Shown: piece by piece, positions 8,965-16,680 of the stretch
How positions within the stretch are numbered: the first letter of the stretch is position 1
Layout of the letters: every line of letters begins with the position of its first letter
Assembly: GCF_003027925.1 (NCBI RefSeq)
Contig: NZ_PYPS01000028.1
Span: 38,855-102,854, forward strand
Direction of reading: 5' to 3'
DNA from: Micromonospora sp. RP3T
GTDB taxonomy: Bacteria > Actinomycetota > Actinomycetes > Mycobacteriales > Micromonosporaceae
Length of the DNA stretch: 64,000 bases
The notes under the pieces: generated by a model
Databases searched by the model: none
What the model saw: the letters and a program-made list of their open reading frames with translations, nothing else
What the model was told of the DNA's origin: nothing
Position numbers and translations under genes: made by a program

Positions 8965-9657
8965 TCAGCGCACCGGGCTCTCGTCGGCCGCCTCGGTGCC
9001 GGCCGAGGGGGCCGGGGTGGCGCCGACCGGCGGCAGCTCCCACACCCGCGAGCGGGGCCAGGGCCGGGCCCAGCCGCCCATCTCCAACAGTCGGTCGATG
9101 ACGCCGCCGGTGAAGCCCCAGACCAGCATGCCGCGGACCGAGAACGCGGGGCCGATCCAGCCGCTGGGGTGGCGTACCCGCATGCGGTTGTCCGGGTCGA
9201 CCAGCTCGGCGACCGGCAGTCGGGCGACGTGCGCGACCTCGGCCGGCTCGCGCGGGTGGACCGGGTGCGGGTCGTGCCACCAGGCGAGCACCGGGGTCAC
9301 CACGAAGTCGCTGACCGGGATCCACAGCCGGGGCAGTTCGGCCAGCACGGTGACGCTGGCCGGGTCGAGGTCGACCTCCTCGTTCGCCTCGCGCAGCGCG
9401 GTGGCGCGGGCGTCGGCGTCCTCCGGGTCGGCCGCGCCGCCGGGGAAGGCCGGCTGCCCGGCGTGGTTGCGCAGCGTGGCGGCGCGCTGGAGGACCAGCA
9501 TGTCCGGCCCGGCGCCGGGTTCCTCGCCGAGCAGCACCAGCACGGCGCTCTCCCGGCCGCCGGTCTCCGGCGTGGCGAGCTGGGTGAAGTCCTCGGCCCG
9601 GGCGCTGCCGAGCCGGCCCAGCAGCGGGTCCAGCCATCCGGGCGGCGTCCGGGTCAC
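8965..9657 (-). CDS. NUDIX hydrolase, CoA pyrophosphatase-like
   Basis: A 230-aa NUDIX protein with the box around GGAADPED...REANEEVDL (about residues 66-91), in the subgroup resembling coenzyme A diphosphatases; the metal-binding REANEE helix is intact. I start it at GTG 9657, whose first bases overlap the TGA of the upstream thioredoxin gene (GTGA overlap). A longer open frame upstream is only the antisense-frame shadow of that gene, with arginine/proline-rich non-biological composition. The 4-bp overlap implies translational coupling in an nth-tlpA-NUDIX operon. It is the positional equivalent of Rv3672c. Confidence 0.9.
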   Translation of the reverse strand: MTRTPPGWLDPLLGRLGSARAEDFTQLATPETGGRESAVLVLLGEEPGAGPDMLVLQRAATLRNHAGQPAFPGGAADPEDADARATALREANEEVDLDPASVTVLAELPRLWIPVSDFVVTPVLAWWHDPHPVHPREPAEVAHVARLPVAELVDPDNRMRVRHPSGWIGPAFSVRGMLVWGFTGGVIDRLLEMGGWARPWPRSRVWELPPVGATPAPSAGTEAADESPVR

Positions 9658-10256
9658 ACCCGCACCCCGAGATGCGTACGGACGAGCGCGGCGAGGCGGG
9701 CGTCGTCGAGCGCGCCGGTGCCGTCGATGTGCCGGATCCGGCCGTCCGCGTCGACCAGGACGGTCAACGGGAACGCGCTGCGTTCGAGCGCGCGCTCGAA
9801 CGCGTCGCCCTGGTCGAGCAGCATCGGGAAGTCGATGCCGAAGTCCTCGCCGAGGGACTGCGCGCCGCGGCGGCTGTCCCGGCTGTTCACGCCGATCACC
9901 TGGAACCGGCCGTCGGCCCGGTCGCTGAGCCGCTGGAACGCGGGCAGCTCCTTGCGGCAGGGCGGACACCAGGACGCCCACACGTTGATCACGGCGGGGC
10001 CCTTCACGTCGCGCAGCTGCACCGGCGCGCCGCCGGTGAAGCAGTTGAGCGCCAGGTCGGGCAGCGGATCACCGGGCCTGCCGGCCGGCGCCGGCGCGGC
10101 CGAGGCCGGCACGGCGGTCAGCGGGGCGCAGTCGGCGAACGGCGAGGGGCGCTCCGCGCGGTGGGCCGACGCCGGGTTGGCCGGCTCCTCGGCCGTGGCG
10201 GTGCAGCCCGCCGCCAGCAGCAGCGGGACGAGCAGGACCGCGAGCCGGCGGATCAT
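9654..10256 (-). CDS. TlpA-like thioredoxin-fold lipoprotein
   Basis: A 200-aa exported lipoprotein with a hydrophobic leader and the lipobox LLAAGC (Cys about residue 17). An Ala/Pro-rich linker precedes a TlpA/ResA-type thioredoxin fold with the redox motif WCPPC (about residue 111 onward) and the cis-Pro region AFPLTV. It should act outside the membrane as a thiol-disulfide reductase, plausibly maintaining reduced cysteines in exported proteins or in cytochrome c maturation. Its ATG overlaps the stop of nth by 4 bp (ATGA), and its stop overlaps the NUDIX start. It is the positional equivalent of Rv3673c. Confidence 0.9.
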   Translation of the reverse strand: MIRRLAVLLVPLLLAAGCTATAEEPANPASAHRAERPSPFADCAPLTAVPASAAPAPAGRPGDPLPDLALNCFTGGAPVQLRDVKGPAVINVWASWCPPCRKELPAFQRLSDRADGRFQVIGVNSRDSRRGAQSLGEDFGIDFPMLLDQGDAFERALERSAFPLTVLVDADGRIRHIDGTGALDDARLAALVRTHLGVRV

Positions 10257-11032
10257 GGCACGTCCGCCACGGTCGCCTGCTGCGGCACCAGGTCCGGGTC
10301 GAGGCCGACGGCTGCCGCGAGGTCCCGCGCGCGGGGGCCCTTCAGCAGCTTGGCCGCGGCGGCCGGCTCGGTCGGCCCGGTGCCGTACGCGGGGCAGAGC
10401 TTCGCCAGCGTGCACGCGCCGCAGGCCGGCTTGCGGGCGTGGCAGACCCGACGGCCGTGGAAGATGATCCGGTGCGACAGCATGGTCCAGTCGCGCTTGG
10501 GGTACAGCGCGCCGATCGCGTGTTCGATCTTGACCGGGTCGGTCTCGGTGGTCAGCTCCCACCGCTGCACCAGCCGCTGGAAGTGGGTGTCGACGGTGAT
10601 GCCCGGGACGTCGAACGCGTTGCCGAGGATCACGTTCGCGGTCTTGCGCCCGATCCCCGGCAGGGTGACCAGGTCGGCGAGCCGGCCGGGCACCTCGCCG
10701 TCGTACCGCTCGCAGAGCGCGCGGCCCAGGTTGATCAGCGAGCTGGTCTTGTTGCGGTAGAAACCGGTGGGCCTGATCAGCTCCTCCAGCTCGACGCGGT
10801 CCGCCCCGGCGTAGTCGGCGGCGGTGCGGTAGCGGGCGAACAGCTTCGGCGTGACCTCGTTGACCTTCTTGTCGGTGCACTGGGCGGACAGGATCGTGGC
10901 GACGGCCAGCTCCAGCGCGTTGCCGTGGTCGAGTTCACAGTGCGCGTCGGGGTGGGTCTCGGTCAGCACCCGCCCGATGCGGCGGGCCCGACGCGTACGG
11001 CCGAGGTCGGTCTCGGGAGAGCGCGTGGTCAC
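10253..11032 (-). CDS. nth: Endonuclease III
   Basis: Base-excision repair glycosylase/AP lyase for oxidised pyrimidines. From GTG 11032 (259 aa) it has the helix-hairpin-helix LPGIGRKTA with catalytic K130, the catalytic D148 in TVDTH, and a C-terminal iron-sulfur loop with the C-x6-C-x2-C-x5-C spacing. About 30 residues after the cluster are a variable tail. The long open frame extending to 11890 is not coding upstream of 11032 because it runs antisense-in-frame through the capA-like gene. It is the first gene of the coupled nth-tlpA-NUDIX set and the positional equivalent of Rv3674c. Confidence 0.95.
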   Translation of the reverse strand: MTTRSPETDLGRTRRARRIGRVLTETHPDAHCELDHGNALELAVATILSAQCTDKKVNEVTPKLFARYRTAADYAGADRVELEELIRPTGFYRNKTSSLINLGRALCERYDGEVPGRLADLVTLPGIGRKTANVILGNAFDVPGITVDTHFQRLVQRWELTTETDPVKIEHAIGALYPKRDWTMLSHRIIFHGRRVCHARKPACGACTLAKLCPAYGTGPTEPAAAAKLLKGPRARDLAAAVGLDPDLVPQQATVADVP

Positions 11033-11091
11033 GCCGGCCAGCCTACGTCGCGGGGACGACGCCCCGGTGGGTCGACGCGGGTGGCGTGCGC

Positions 11092-12321
11092 TCAGCCACC
11101 CGTCGGTGCGCTGATCCTGCCGTTCGCGTCGAGCTTCGCGCCGGTGTCCGGGAAGTCCGCCCGGGTCACCTCGCGCACCAGCCCGAGGCCGCGGTCCTGC
11201 CGGTCGACGGAGGGTCGGCCGACGCCGTTCATCACGGTGGAGGTGAACGTGCCGCCGACGAAGCGGCCCTCGGCGGTGAGCGACACCTTGAGCACGCCGC
11301 CGTAGCCGAGCCGACCGGTGCTCTGCAACGACTTCCCGCCGCCGGCGAAGTTGCCCAGGCTGTAGGCGATCAGCTTGCCCTGGTAGAACTCCAGGCCCCG
11401 CAGCACGTGCGGGCCGTGCCCGATCACCAGGTCCGCGCCAGCGTCGATCACGGTACGGGCGAAACGCATCGGGTCGCCCCGGTTCTCCCCGACGTACATC
11501 TCGGTGCCGGGCTTGACCCGGGTCTTGTCCGCACCCTCGGCGCCCATGTGCACCTGCACCACCACGAGCTTGGCCATCCCCTTGGCCATCTCGATGACCT
11601 GCTTGGCGGCGTCCAGGTCGATCAGGCTGTTCGACCAGGGGTACGACGAGAAGCCGACCACTGCCACCTTGACGCCCTTGACGTCCACGACGGTGATCTC
11701 GCCGGGCGCGCCGGTGTGCTTGAGGCCGTGCGCCTCCAGCGCCGACTGGGTGTTCTCGTAGCCCTGCTGGCCGTAGTCGTTGCCGTGGTTGTTGGCCTGG
11801 TTGAGCAGTTGGAAGCCGGCCGAGCGCAGGTGCGCGGCGTAGCCGGGCGGCGCCCGGAACTGGTAGCAGTTCTGCGGGTTCGGGCCGCACTTGCCGGCGC
11901 CGGTGTCGTCGGTGAGCGGCTCCTCCAGGTTGCCCATCACCAGGTCGCCCTTGAGCGCGGACTTCACGTCGTCGAAGAAGCCCTTGCCGCCGTTGGGCGG
12001 CAGCCGGTTCGGCGCGTTCCCCATGATCACGTCGCCGGTCGCGGTCAGCGAGATCGACGGCTCCGTCGACTCGCCGGAGGCGGCCGGCTGGTCGCCGGAC
12101 GCGGGGCCGGCCGACCCGGTCGAGCCGCCGCCCTGCCCGGTCTGCCAGAGCGGGCCGTCGCCGTCGCCGGAGTCCGAGCAGCCGGCGACGAGCAGGACCG
12201 CGAAGAGCGCGGCGAGCGCGGCGAGGCGCGGTCGGGGGACGGCACGGCGCGGCACGGGACCGACGGGGTGGGGGCCGGTGGTGCGGCGGGAACGGGGCAC
12301 AGAGTGGGCGGAAGCGTACAT
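11092..12321 (-). CDS. CapA-family lipoprotein (poly-gamma-glutamate capsule-type metallophosphoesterase fold)
   Basis: A 409-aa exported protein of the CapA/PGA_cap family. A basic N-terminus, hydrophobic segment and lipobox LLVAGC are followed by a Gly/Ser/Pro-rich linker and then the phosphoesterase-like domain: TGDVIMG, GNLEEPLT, NQANNH, a VQVHMG segment, GHGPHVL and YSLGNF. These match the metal-site motifs of the family (D, N/E, NxH, H, GHxPH). Known relatives take part in capsule or poly-glutamate release, but many actinobacterial members are uncharacterised. I use ATG 12321 because a TAGCGT -10 box lies 8 nt upstream; the longer frame to 12390 adds an unrelated Arg-rich tail. Confidence 0.88.
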   Translation of the reverse strand: MYASAHSVPRSRRTTGPHPVGPVPRRAVPRPRLAALAALFAVLLVAGCSDSGDGDGPLWQTGQGGGSTGSAGPASGDQPAASGESTEPSISLTATGDVIMGNAPNRLPPNGGKGFFDDVKSALKGDLVMGNLEEPLTDDTGAGKCGPNPQNCYQFRAPPGYAAHLRSAGFQLLNQANNHGNDYGQQGYENTQSALEAHGLKHTGAPGEITVVDVKGVKVAVVGFSSYPWSNSLIDLDAAKQVIEMAKGMAKLVVVQVHMGAEGADKTRVKPGTEMYVGENRGDPMRFARTVIDAGADLVIGHGPHVLRGLEFYQGKLIAYSLGNFAGGGKSLQSTGRLGYGGVLKVSLTAEGRFVGGTFTSTVMNGVGRPSVDRQDRGLGLVREVTRADFPDTGAKLDANGRISAPTGG

Positions 12322-12391
12322 CGTCGGCGACGCTACCGCCCCGGGGACGCCGCGACGAGGGCCGAATGGTCGGAATACCGGTCTGCGCACG

Positions 12392-13105
12392 TCAGCCGGC
12401 CCGCCGGTCGGACCAGGGCACGACCGGGCCGGCGCCGCCGGCGCGCACGGCGGCGTGCACGGCCCGGGCCAGCGGGGCGCCCCAGGTCGAGCGCGGGCCG
12501 CCGTACTCAGCCGGCGTGCCGTCGGCCGGGCAGAGCACGGTGACCGCGTCGGTGGGGGTGCCGGTGGCCGGCAGTCCCAGCTCCCAGATCGCCTGCGCCT
12601 TCGCCTCGGTGGCGGTGGCCACCGCGTTGACCAGCGCGGCGTCCCCGAGCCGGACCGGCACGTGCACCACGATGTTGACGGTGCCGACCGGGTGGGCCGG
12701 CGCGGGCCCGGCCGCCGTGGCCGGGGCGTCGGTGGTCTCCCGGCCGCCGTCGACCGGCGCGGCGGCCCAGACCGGGGTGCCCAGGCCGACCGTCGCCCAG
12801 ACCCGGACGCCGTCGTCGCCGCGGTGCACCACCTCGGTCACGTCGACGCCGGTGAGCAGCCCGACCCCGGGCCCGCCCAGGTCCAGGTCGCGGGCGAGTT
12901 CGGCCAGGTGGGCGGCCGGGTCGTCCCGGTCGTACGTCATCGGCACGGTCGCGTTGACCACCCACCGGCGGACGCCGATCCCCCCGCCCAGCGGGGCGGA
13001 ACCGACCGCCAACAGCGGCGTCTCGGCCCGCCAGACGAGCAGCGGGATGTCCCACCCGGCTTCGGACCGGCTGGTCAGGATCGGCTCGCACAGCACGCCG
13101 GTCAC
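12392..13105 (-). CDS. cbiZ: Adenosylcobinamide amidohydrolase
   Basis: A 237-aa protein recognisable as CbiZ from its conserved run of elements: RRWVVNATVP, GLLTGVDV, VRVWATVGLG, GTVNIVVHVPVRL, ALVNAVATATEAKAQA, ATGTPTDAV and GGPRSTWGAPLARAVHAAV. CbiZ hydrolyses the aminopropanol linkage of adenosyl(pseudo)cobinamide to cobyric acid, letting cells salvage foreign corrinoids. No other cobalamin genes and no B12 riboswitch motif are present, so it stands alone between a capA-like gene and divergent crp. It starts with GTG at 13105. The short intergenic space (165 bp) with crp suggests shared regulation, which would need testing. Confidence 0.85.
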   Translation of the reverse strand: MTGVLCEPILTSRSEAGWDIPLLVWRAETPLLAVGSAPLGGGIGVRRWVVNATVPMTYDRDDPAAHLAELARDLDLGGPGVGLLTGVDVTEVVHRGDDGVRVWATVGLGTPVWAAAPVDGGRETTDAPATAAGPAPAHPVGTVNIVVHVPVRLGDAALVNAVATATEAKAQAIWELGLPATGTPTDAVTVLCPADGTPAEYGGPRSTWGAPLARAVHAAVRAGGAGPVVPWSDRRAG

Positions 13106-13194
13106 CTTACGATCGGGTGGGGACCGGTGGCGCCCGGCCCGGCGTCGCGGGGCCGGATCCAGGGGTGCACCTCCGATTCCTGCTCATGTGCGCC

Positions 13195-13200
13195 TAGACT
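13195..13200 (+). promoter_or_regulatory. Predicted -10 box of crp
   Basis: TAGACT sits about 70 nt upstream of the crp ATG, in the cbiZ/crp divergent region. No clear TTGACA-like -35 is seen 17 bp upstream, as expected for an activator-dependent or autoregulated promoter. I found no convincing TGTGA-N6-TCACA site here. Confidence 0.35.
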
Positions 13201-13270
13201 GGCGGCGCGCGAGGGATCAGCGGACGGCGGACCCGGGCCGACGGACGGCACGCGCAGGCGGAGGTGCGCG

Positions 13271-13948
13271 ATGGACGAGGTACTGGCCCGCAGCGGGATC
13301 TTCCAGGGTGTCGACCCGGAGGCTGCCGAGGCGCTCGCCAAGGAGATGGAGACGATCGAGGTCCGCAAGGGCGAGGTCGTCTTCAACGAGGGCGAGCCCG
13401 GTGACAGTCTCTACATCCTCCTGTCCGGCAAGATCAAGGTGGGTCGCCGCGCGGCGGACGGCCGGCAGAACCTGATCGCCGTGATGGGCCCGTCGGACAT
13501 GGTCGGCGAGTTGTCGCTGTTCGACCCCGGCCCGCGGACGGCGACCGCCACGGCGGTCACCGACACCCGGCTGGTCCGGCTGCGCAAGCAGGCCCTGCGG
13601 CCGTGGCTCAACAACCGGCCCGAGATCGCCGAGCAGCTGCTGCGGGTGCTGGCCCGCCGGCTGCGCCGGACGAACGACTCGCTCGCCGACCTGATCTTCA
13701 CGGACGTGCCCGGTCGGGTCGCCAAGAACCTGCTCCAGATGGCCGGTCGGTTCGGCACCCGCGACGGCGGCGTGCTGCGGGTGACCCACGACCTCACCCA
13801 GGAGGAGATCGCCCAGCTCGTCGGCGCGTCCCGGGAGACCGTCAACAAGGCGCTCGCCGACTTCGCCTCGCGCGGCTGGCTGCGGCTGGACGGCAAGAGC
13901 ATCATCATCCTCGACCCGGAGCGCCTGGCCCGCCGCGCGCGGGTCTGA
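13271..13948 (+). CDS. crp: Crp/Fnr-family cAMP-responsive regulator (GlxR type)
   Basis: A 225-aa global regulator, the size of actinobacterial Crp/GlxR. The N-terminal cyclic-nucleotide fold includes GEPGDSLYILLSGKIKVG and the phosphate-binding cassette FDPGPRTATATAV; GEL and RT of the cAMP pocket are visible. The dimer helix precedes a winged helix with recognition region LTQEEIAQLVGASRETVNKAL. A GGAGG ribosome site lies 7 nt before ATG 13271. The long open frame starting at 11891 is coding only from here. It is the positional equivalent of Rv3676. A class III cyclase (37793-41368) and a CpdA-like phosphodiesterase (61349-62128) in the same window could set its ligand level. Confidence 0.95.
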   Translation: MDEVLARSGIFQGVDPEAAEALAKEMETIEVRKGEVVFNEGEPGDSLYILLSGKIKVGRRAADGRQNLIAVMGPSDMVGELSLFDPGPRTATATAVTDTRLVRLRKQALRPWLNNRPEIAEQLLRVLARRLRRTNDSLADLIFTDVPGRVAKNLLQMAGRFGTRDGGVLRVTHDLTQEEIAQLVGASRETVNKALADFASRGWLRLDGKSIIILDPERLARRARV

Positions 13949-13970
13949 CCTTCCGCACCTCCGCCCCGGC

Positions 13971-13998
13971 CCGGCCCGCCCCACGCGGTCCGGGCCGG
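13971..13998 (+). terminator. GC hairpin after crp
   Basis: CCGGCCCG (13971-13978) and CGGGCCGG (13991-13998) form a perfect 8-bp stem with a 12-nt loop, 23 bp after the crp stop. There is no U-tract, as usual in actinobacteria. Confidence 0.5.
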
Positions 13999-14060
13999 CG
14001 CGTCTCTGCCCGGCGCAGAATTCCTGGACGTCCCCGGCGGCCGGCGTCCAGGCTGGGGCG

Positions 14061-14804
14061 ATGATCGATCGTGTCGCCGTACTCTCCGACATCCACGGTG
14101 TGCTGCCGGCGCTGGAGGCTGTCCTGGCCGAGCCGGACGTGGCCGCCGCCGACCTGATCGTGCTCACCGGGGACATCGCGTCCGGCCCGCAGCCGGTGGA
14201 GGTGCTGGACCGGCTCGCCGCGCTCGGCGACCGGGCCCGCTGGGTCGGCGGGAACGGCGAACGGGAGCTGGTCGAGGCGCGGGCCGGGAAGCCGTCGGAG
14301 ATCGAGGTCGCCAACTGGGCCGCCGCGCAGCTCCGGGACGACCAGGTGGCCCGGCTGGCCGCGCTGCCGCCGTACGTCACGCTGTCGGTGGCCGGGCTCG
14401 GCGACGTGCTGTTCTGCCACGCGACGCCCCGCGACGACGAGGAGGTCGTGCTCGTCGACTCGCGGCCGGAACGCTGGGCCGAGGTCTTCGCCGGCCTGCC
14501 GGCCGAGGTCGGCACCGTGGTCTGCGGGCACACCCACATGCCGTACACCCGGTTGGTCGACCGTCGCCTGGTGGTCAACCCGGGCAGTGTCGGCATGCCG
14601 TACGGGGGCGCGGGCGCCTGGTGGGCGCTGCTCGGTCCGGGGGTGCAGTTGCGCCGCACCCGGTTCGACGTGGACGCCGCCTGCGCCGAGGTGGTCGCCG
14701 GGTCCGCCTTCCCGGAGGCGGCGCAGTGGGCCGACGAGTACCTGCGCGGCGGATACTCCGACCTGGACGCGCTCACCGCCTTCGGGCCCCGGGACGGTCG
14801 CTGA
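14061..14804 (+). CDS. Calcineurin-like metallophosphoesterase
   Basis: A 247-aa cytosolic phosphoesterase of the YfcE/MJ0936-like group. Metal motifs are LSDIHG, LTGDIASG, GGNGERE (the usual GN[HC]D/E site), FCHATP, CGHTHMPY and NPGSVGMP; this pattern fits single-domain phosphodiesterases acting on small cyclic or nucleotide substrates. The physiological substrate cannot be read from sequence. Start ATG 14061 lies 6 nt after a CAGGCT element, so the message may be leaderless. It is the first gene after crp and marks the left end of the block that interrupts mycobacterial-type synteny. Confidence 0.85.
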   Translation: MIDRVAVLSDIHGVLPALEAVLAEPDVAAADLIVLTGDIASGPQPVEVLDRLAALGDRARWVGGNGERELVEARAGKPSEIEVANWAAAQLRDDQVARLAALPPYVTLSVAGLGDVLFCHATPRDDEEVVLVDSRPERWAEVFAGLPAEVGTVVCGHTHMPYTRLVDRRLVVNPGSVGMPYGGAGAWWALLGPGVQLRRTRFDVDAACAEVVAGSAFPEAAQWADEYLRGGYSDLDALTAFGPRDGR

Positions 14805-14840
14805 CGGGTACCCGACGTCCACGCTGGACGGGGGCGTCCT

Positions 14841-14852
14841 GAGTCGCGACTC
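14841..14852. promoter_or_regulatory. Perfect 12-bp palindrome in the promoter of the glycosyltransferase/radical SAM cluster
   Basis: GAGTCGCGACTC is a perfect dyad lying between the expected -35 and the -10 TAGCGT (14858-14863) of the gene starting at 14870. That is the position of a repressor operator. The binding protein is unknown. Confidence 0.4.
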
Positions 14853-14857
14853 TGCGA

Positions 14858-14863
14858 TAGCGT
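14858..14863 (+). promoter_or_regulatory. -10 box of a leaderless promoter
   Basis: TAGCGT ends exactly 6 nt before ATG 14870, so transcription should begin at or next to the start codon; no ribosome-binding site is present. Confidence 0.5.
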
Positions 14864-14869
14864 GGCCTG

Positions 14870-15331
14870 ATGGGACGGCGGTACCGGGTGCTCCTCGTCT
14901 CCAGCAGCGGTGGCGTCCTGCTGGACCTGCTGGCGCTCCGCCCCTGGTGGGCCCGACACGATCCGGTGTGGGTCGCGGTCCGGGCCCCCGACACCGAGGT
15001 GGCGTTGGCCGGGCAGCGGGTGCACTGGCAGCCCGAGTTGTCGACCCGCACCCGGCTGCGGGTGCTGCCGGCGACCTGGCGGGCGCTGCGGCTGCTGCGC
15101 CGCGAGCGACCCGACGTGGTGGTGTCGGCCGGCACCGGCGTGGCCGTCGGCGTCTTCCTCGCCGCCCGCCTGCTCCGGGTGCCGTCGCTGTGGTTGGAGA
15201 CGTTCAACATGACCGGGCCCGCCGGCTCCGCCGCCCGGCTCTGCTCCCGGCTCGCCGCCGCGGTGCTGGTGCAGCGCCCCGCCCTGCTGGCGTCCCGCCC
15301 CCGCGCGGTGCTCATCGGGGAGCTGTACTGA
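14870..15331 (+). CDS. Alg14-like glycosyltransferase subunit
   Basis: A 153-aa protein resembling Alg14 and bacterial membrane-anchoring halves of split GT-B (family 28/1) glycosyltransferases. Visible elements are the N-terminal Rossmann start RVLLVSSSGGVLLDLLAL, the segment RPDVVVSAGTGVAVGVFLAARLL and LWLETFNMTGPAGSAARL, with a hydrophobic face typical of membrane association. It would recruit the catalytic Alg13-like partner encoded 2 bp downstream, the pair together transferring a UDP-sugar to a lipid or protein-bound acceptor. A leaderless promoter precedes it. It opens a five-gene run with two methyltransferases and a radical SAM enzyme. Confidence 0.82.
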   Translation: MGRRYRVLLVSSSGGVLLDLLALRPWWARHDPVWVAVRAPDTEVALAGQRVHWQPELSTRTRLRVLPATWRALRLLRRERPDVVVSAGTGVAVGVFLAARLLRVPSLWLETFNMTGPAGSAARLCSRLAAAVLVQRPALLASRPRAVLIGELY

Positions 15332-15333
15332 CC

Positions 15334-15828
15334 ATGGCCCGCATCCTGGTCACCGTCGGCATGGGTCCGTGGCCGTTCGACCGCCTGATCCAGGGCGTCG
15401 CGCCGCTCTGCGCCGCGCACGAGGTGTTCGTCCAGACCGGCACGTCGACCGTGACGCCGCCGTGCCCGCACGAGGCGTTCCTGCCCCTGGACGACCTACG
15501 CGAGCGGCTGGCCGCCGCCGACGTGGTGATCACCCATGCGGGGAACACCGTGCGCCTGGTCCAGCGGCTCGGCCGGGTGCCGGTGGCGGTGGCCCGGGAG
15601 GCCGCGCGGGGCGAGATGGGCAACGACCACCAGGTCGCCTACCTGCGCGACGAGGAGCGTTCCGGCCGGGTGATCGCGGTGTGGGACGCGGCCGACCTGC
15701 CGGCCGTGGTGGCCGCACACCCGGAGCGGCAGCGGCGGTTGCTGGCCGAGCGGCCACTGCCCGGCGCGGTCGACGGCGCCCGGTTGGCCGCCACGTTGGA
15801 CGCGCTCTGCGCCCGGCTGGTCCGATGA
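15334..15828 (+). CDS. Alg13-like glycosyltransferase catalytic half
   Basis: A 164-aa protein matching the C-terminal, nucleotide-sugar-binding half of family 28 transferases (MurG-C/Alg13). It has ILVTVGMGPWPFDRLI at the start, ADVVITHAGNTVRLVQRLGRVPVAVAR for the diphosphate/UDP site, and MGNDHQVAYLRDEE, equivalent to the conserved D/NHQ element. With the preceding Alg14-like gene it makes a split enzyme, an arrangement seen in eukaryotic Alg13/14 and some bacterial polysaccharide clusters. The stop overlaps the next ATG by 4 bp, so translation of the downstream methyltransferase is coupled. Confidence 0.85.
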   Translation: MARILVTVGMGPWPFDRLIQGVAPLCAAHEVFVQTGTSTVTPPCPHEAFLPLDDLRERLAAADVVITHAGNTVRLVQRLGRVPVAVAREAARGEMGNDHQVAYLRDEERSGRVIAVWDAADLPAVVAAHPERQRRLLAERPLPGAVDGARLAATLDALCARLVR

Positions 15829-16646
15829 GCCGGGCCGACGAGCGCCCGGCCGGCCCGATGAACCGGGGCGACGCGGCGACCCGCCGAGCGGGCCGGCAGC
15901 CCTTCGCCACCCACCCGCTGCGCCGGTACGCGTTCGCCTGGTCCGCGCTGGCCGGTCGCACCGGCCGACACCTCGACCTGGGCTGCGGCCCCGGGGACTT
16001 CCTCGCCGCGCTGCACGAACACGGCACCGTGACCTGCGAGGGCGCCGACCCGCACCCCGACTACCTCGCCGGGCTGGCCGCCCGCCACCCCGGCCTGCCG
16101 CTGCACCGGCTGCGGGTCGGTCGGCCGCTGCCGTTCACCGACTGCTGCTTCGACTCGGTCAGCCTGCTCGACGTGCTGGAGCACGTGCCCGACGAGGCCG
16201 CGCTGCTCGCCGAGACGCACCGGGTGCTCGCCCCCGGTGGGCTGCTGGTGCTCACCGTGCCGCGCCGGCACGTGTTCAGCTTTCTCGACCCCGACAACGC
16301 GAAGTTCGACTTCCCCCGGCTGCACCGTCGCGTCTACTCGTGGCGGTTCGGGCCGCAGGTGTGGCACAGCCGGTTCGCGGACCTCTCGAACGACCTGCGC
16401 GGGGACATGTCGGTCGGCCGGGACCGGCACACCAACTACCGCACCGCCGACCTGCTGGACCTGCTGCGCGCGGCCGGCTTCACGCCGACCACGGTGACCG
16501 GCGCCAACCTGTTCTGGCGGTGGTTGCAGATCCCGGCGCTGCTCACCGGCGGGCCGGTCCGCCGCCTGCTGGAGCGCGGCATCCACCTCGACGGCCGGCT
16601 GTTCCGCGCGGCCAACCTCTTCGTCGTCGCCCGGAGGCAGCCGTGA
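15825..16646 (+). CDS. Class I SAM-dependent methyltransferase
   Basis: A 273-aa methyltransferase with motif I HLDLGCGPGDFL (about residues 46-57), the acidic loop, SVSLLDVLEHV (motif IV region) and LAPGGLLVLTVP (post-motif region). A cluster of aromatic/basic residues follows (about residues 146-195). Its C-terminal region ends in hydrophobic helices, consistent with a lipid-linked or membrane-proximal substrate. It overlaps the upstream gene by ATGA. Its last codons and stop lie within the first copy of a 21-bp direct repeat (16628-16648). The substrate is unknown; context suggests a sugar or glycolipid product of the cluster. Confidence 0.83.
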   Translation: MSRADERPAGPMNRGDAATRRAGRQPFATHPLRRYAFAWSALAGRTGRHLDLGCGPGDFLAALHEHGTVTCEGADPHPDYLAGLAARHPGLPLHRLRVGRPLPFTDCCFDSVSLLDVLEHVPDEAALLAETHRVLAPGGLLVLTVPRRHVFSFLDPDNAKFDFPRLHRRVYSWRFGPQVWHSRFADLSNDLRGDMSVGRDRHTNYRTADLLDLLRAAGFTPTTVTGANLFWRWLQIPALLTGGPVRRLLERGIHLDGRLFRAANLFVVARRQP

Positions 16647-16680
16647 GCATCACCCGTCCCGCCCGGAGGCAGCCGTGAGC
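16628..16680. repeat. 21-bp direct repeat (period 32) duplicating a stop/ribosome-site/start junction
   Basis: The same 21 bp occurs at 16628-16648 and 16660-16680. Copy 1 contains the methyltransferase stop; copy 2 contains GGAGG and the GTG start of the radical SAM gene. Copy 1 also carries GGAGG followed by a GTG (16643), opening an 11-codon frame whose TGA (16676-16678) overlaps the radical SAM start as GTGA. Confidence 0.85.

Noticed and set aside
9658..9981. N-terminal extension of the NUDIX frame
   Set aside because: It is the wrong-frame reading of the thioredoxin-like gene; GTG 9657 gives a normal NUDIX length and a GTGA overlap.
13106..13270. Possible cobalamin riboswitch or Crp sites between cbiZ and crp
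   Set aside because: No B12-box-like sequence and no TGTGA-N6-TCACA dyad could be found by eye.
16643..16678. Eleven-codon frame as a RiPP precursor for the radical SAM enzyme
   Set aside because: Its sequence (VSITRPARRQP) is a by-product of the 32-bp duplication and shares its end with the methyltransferase C-terminus; better viewed as a coupling cistron.
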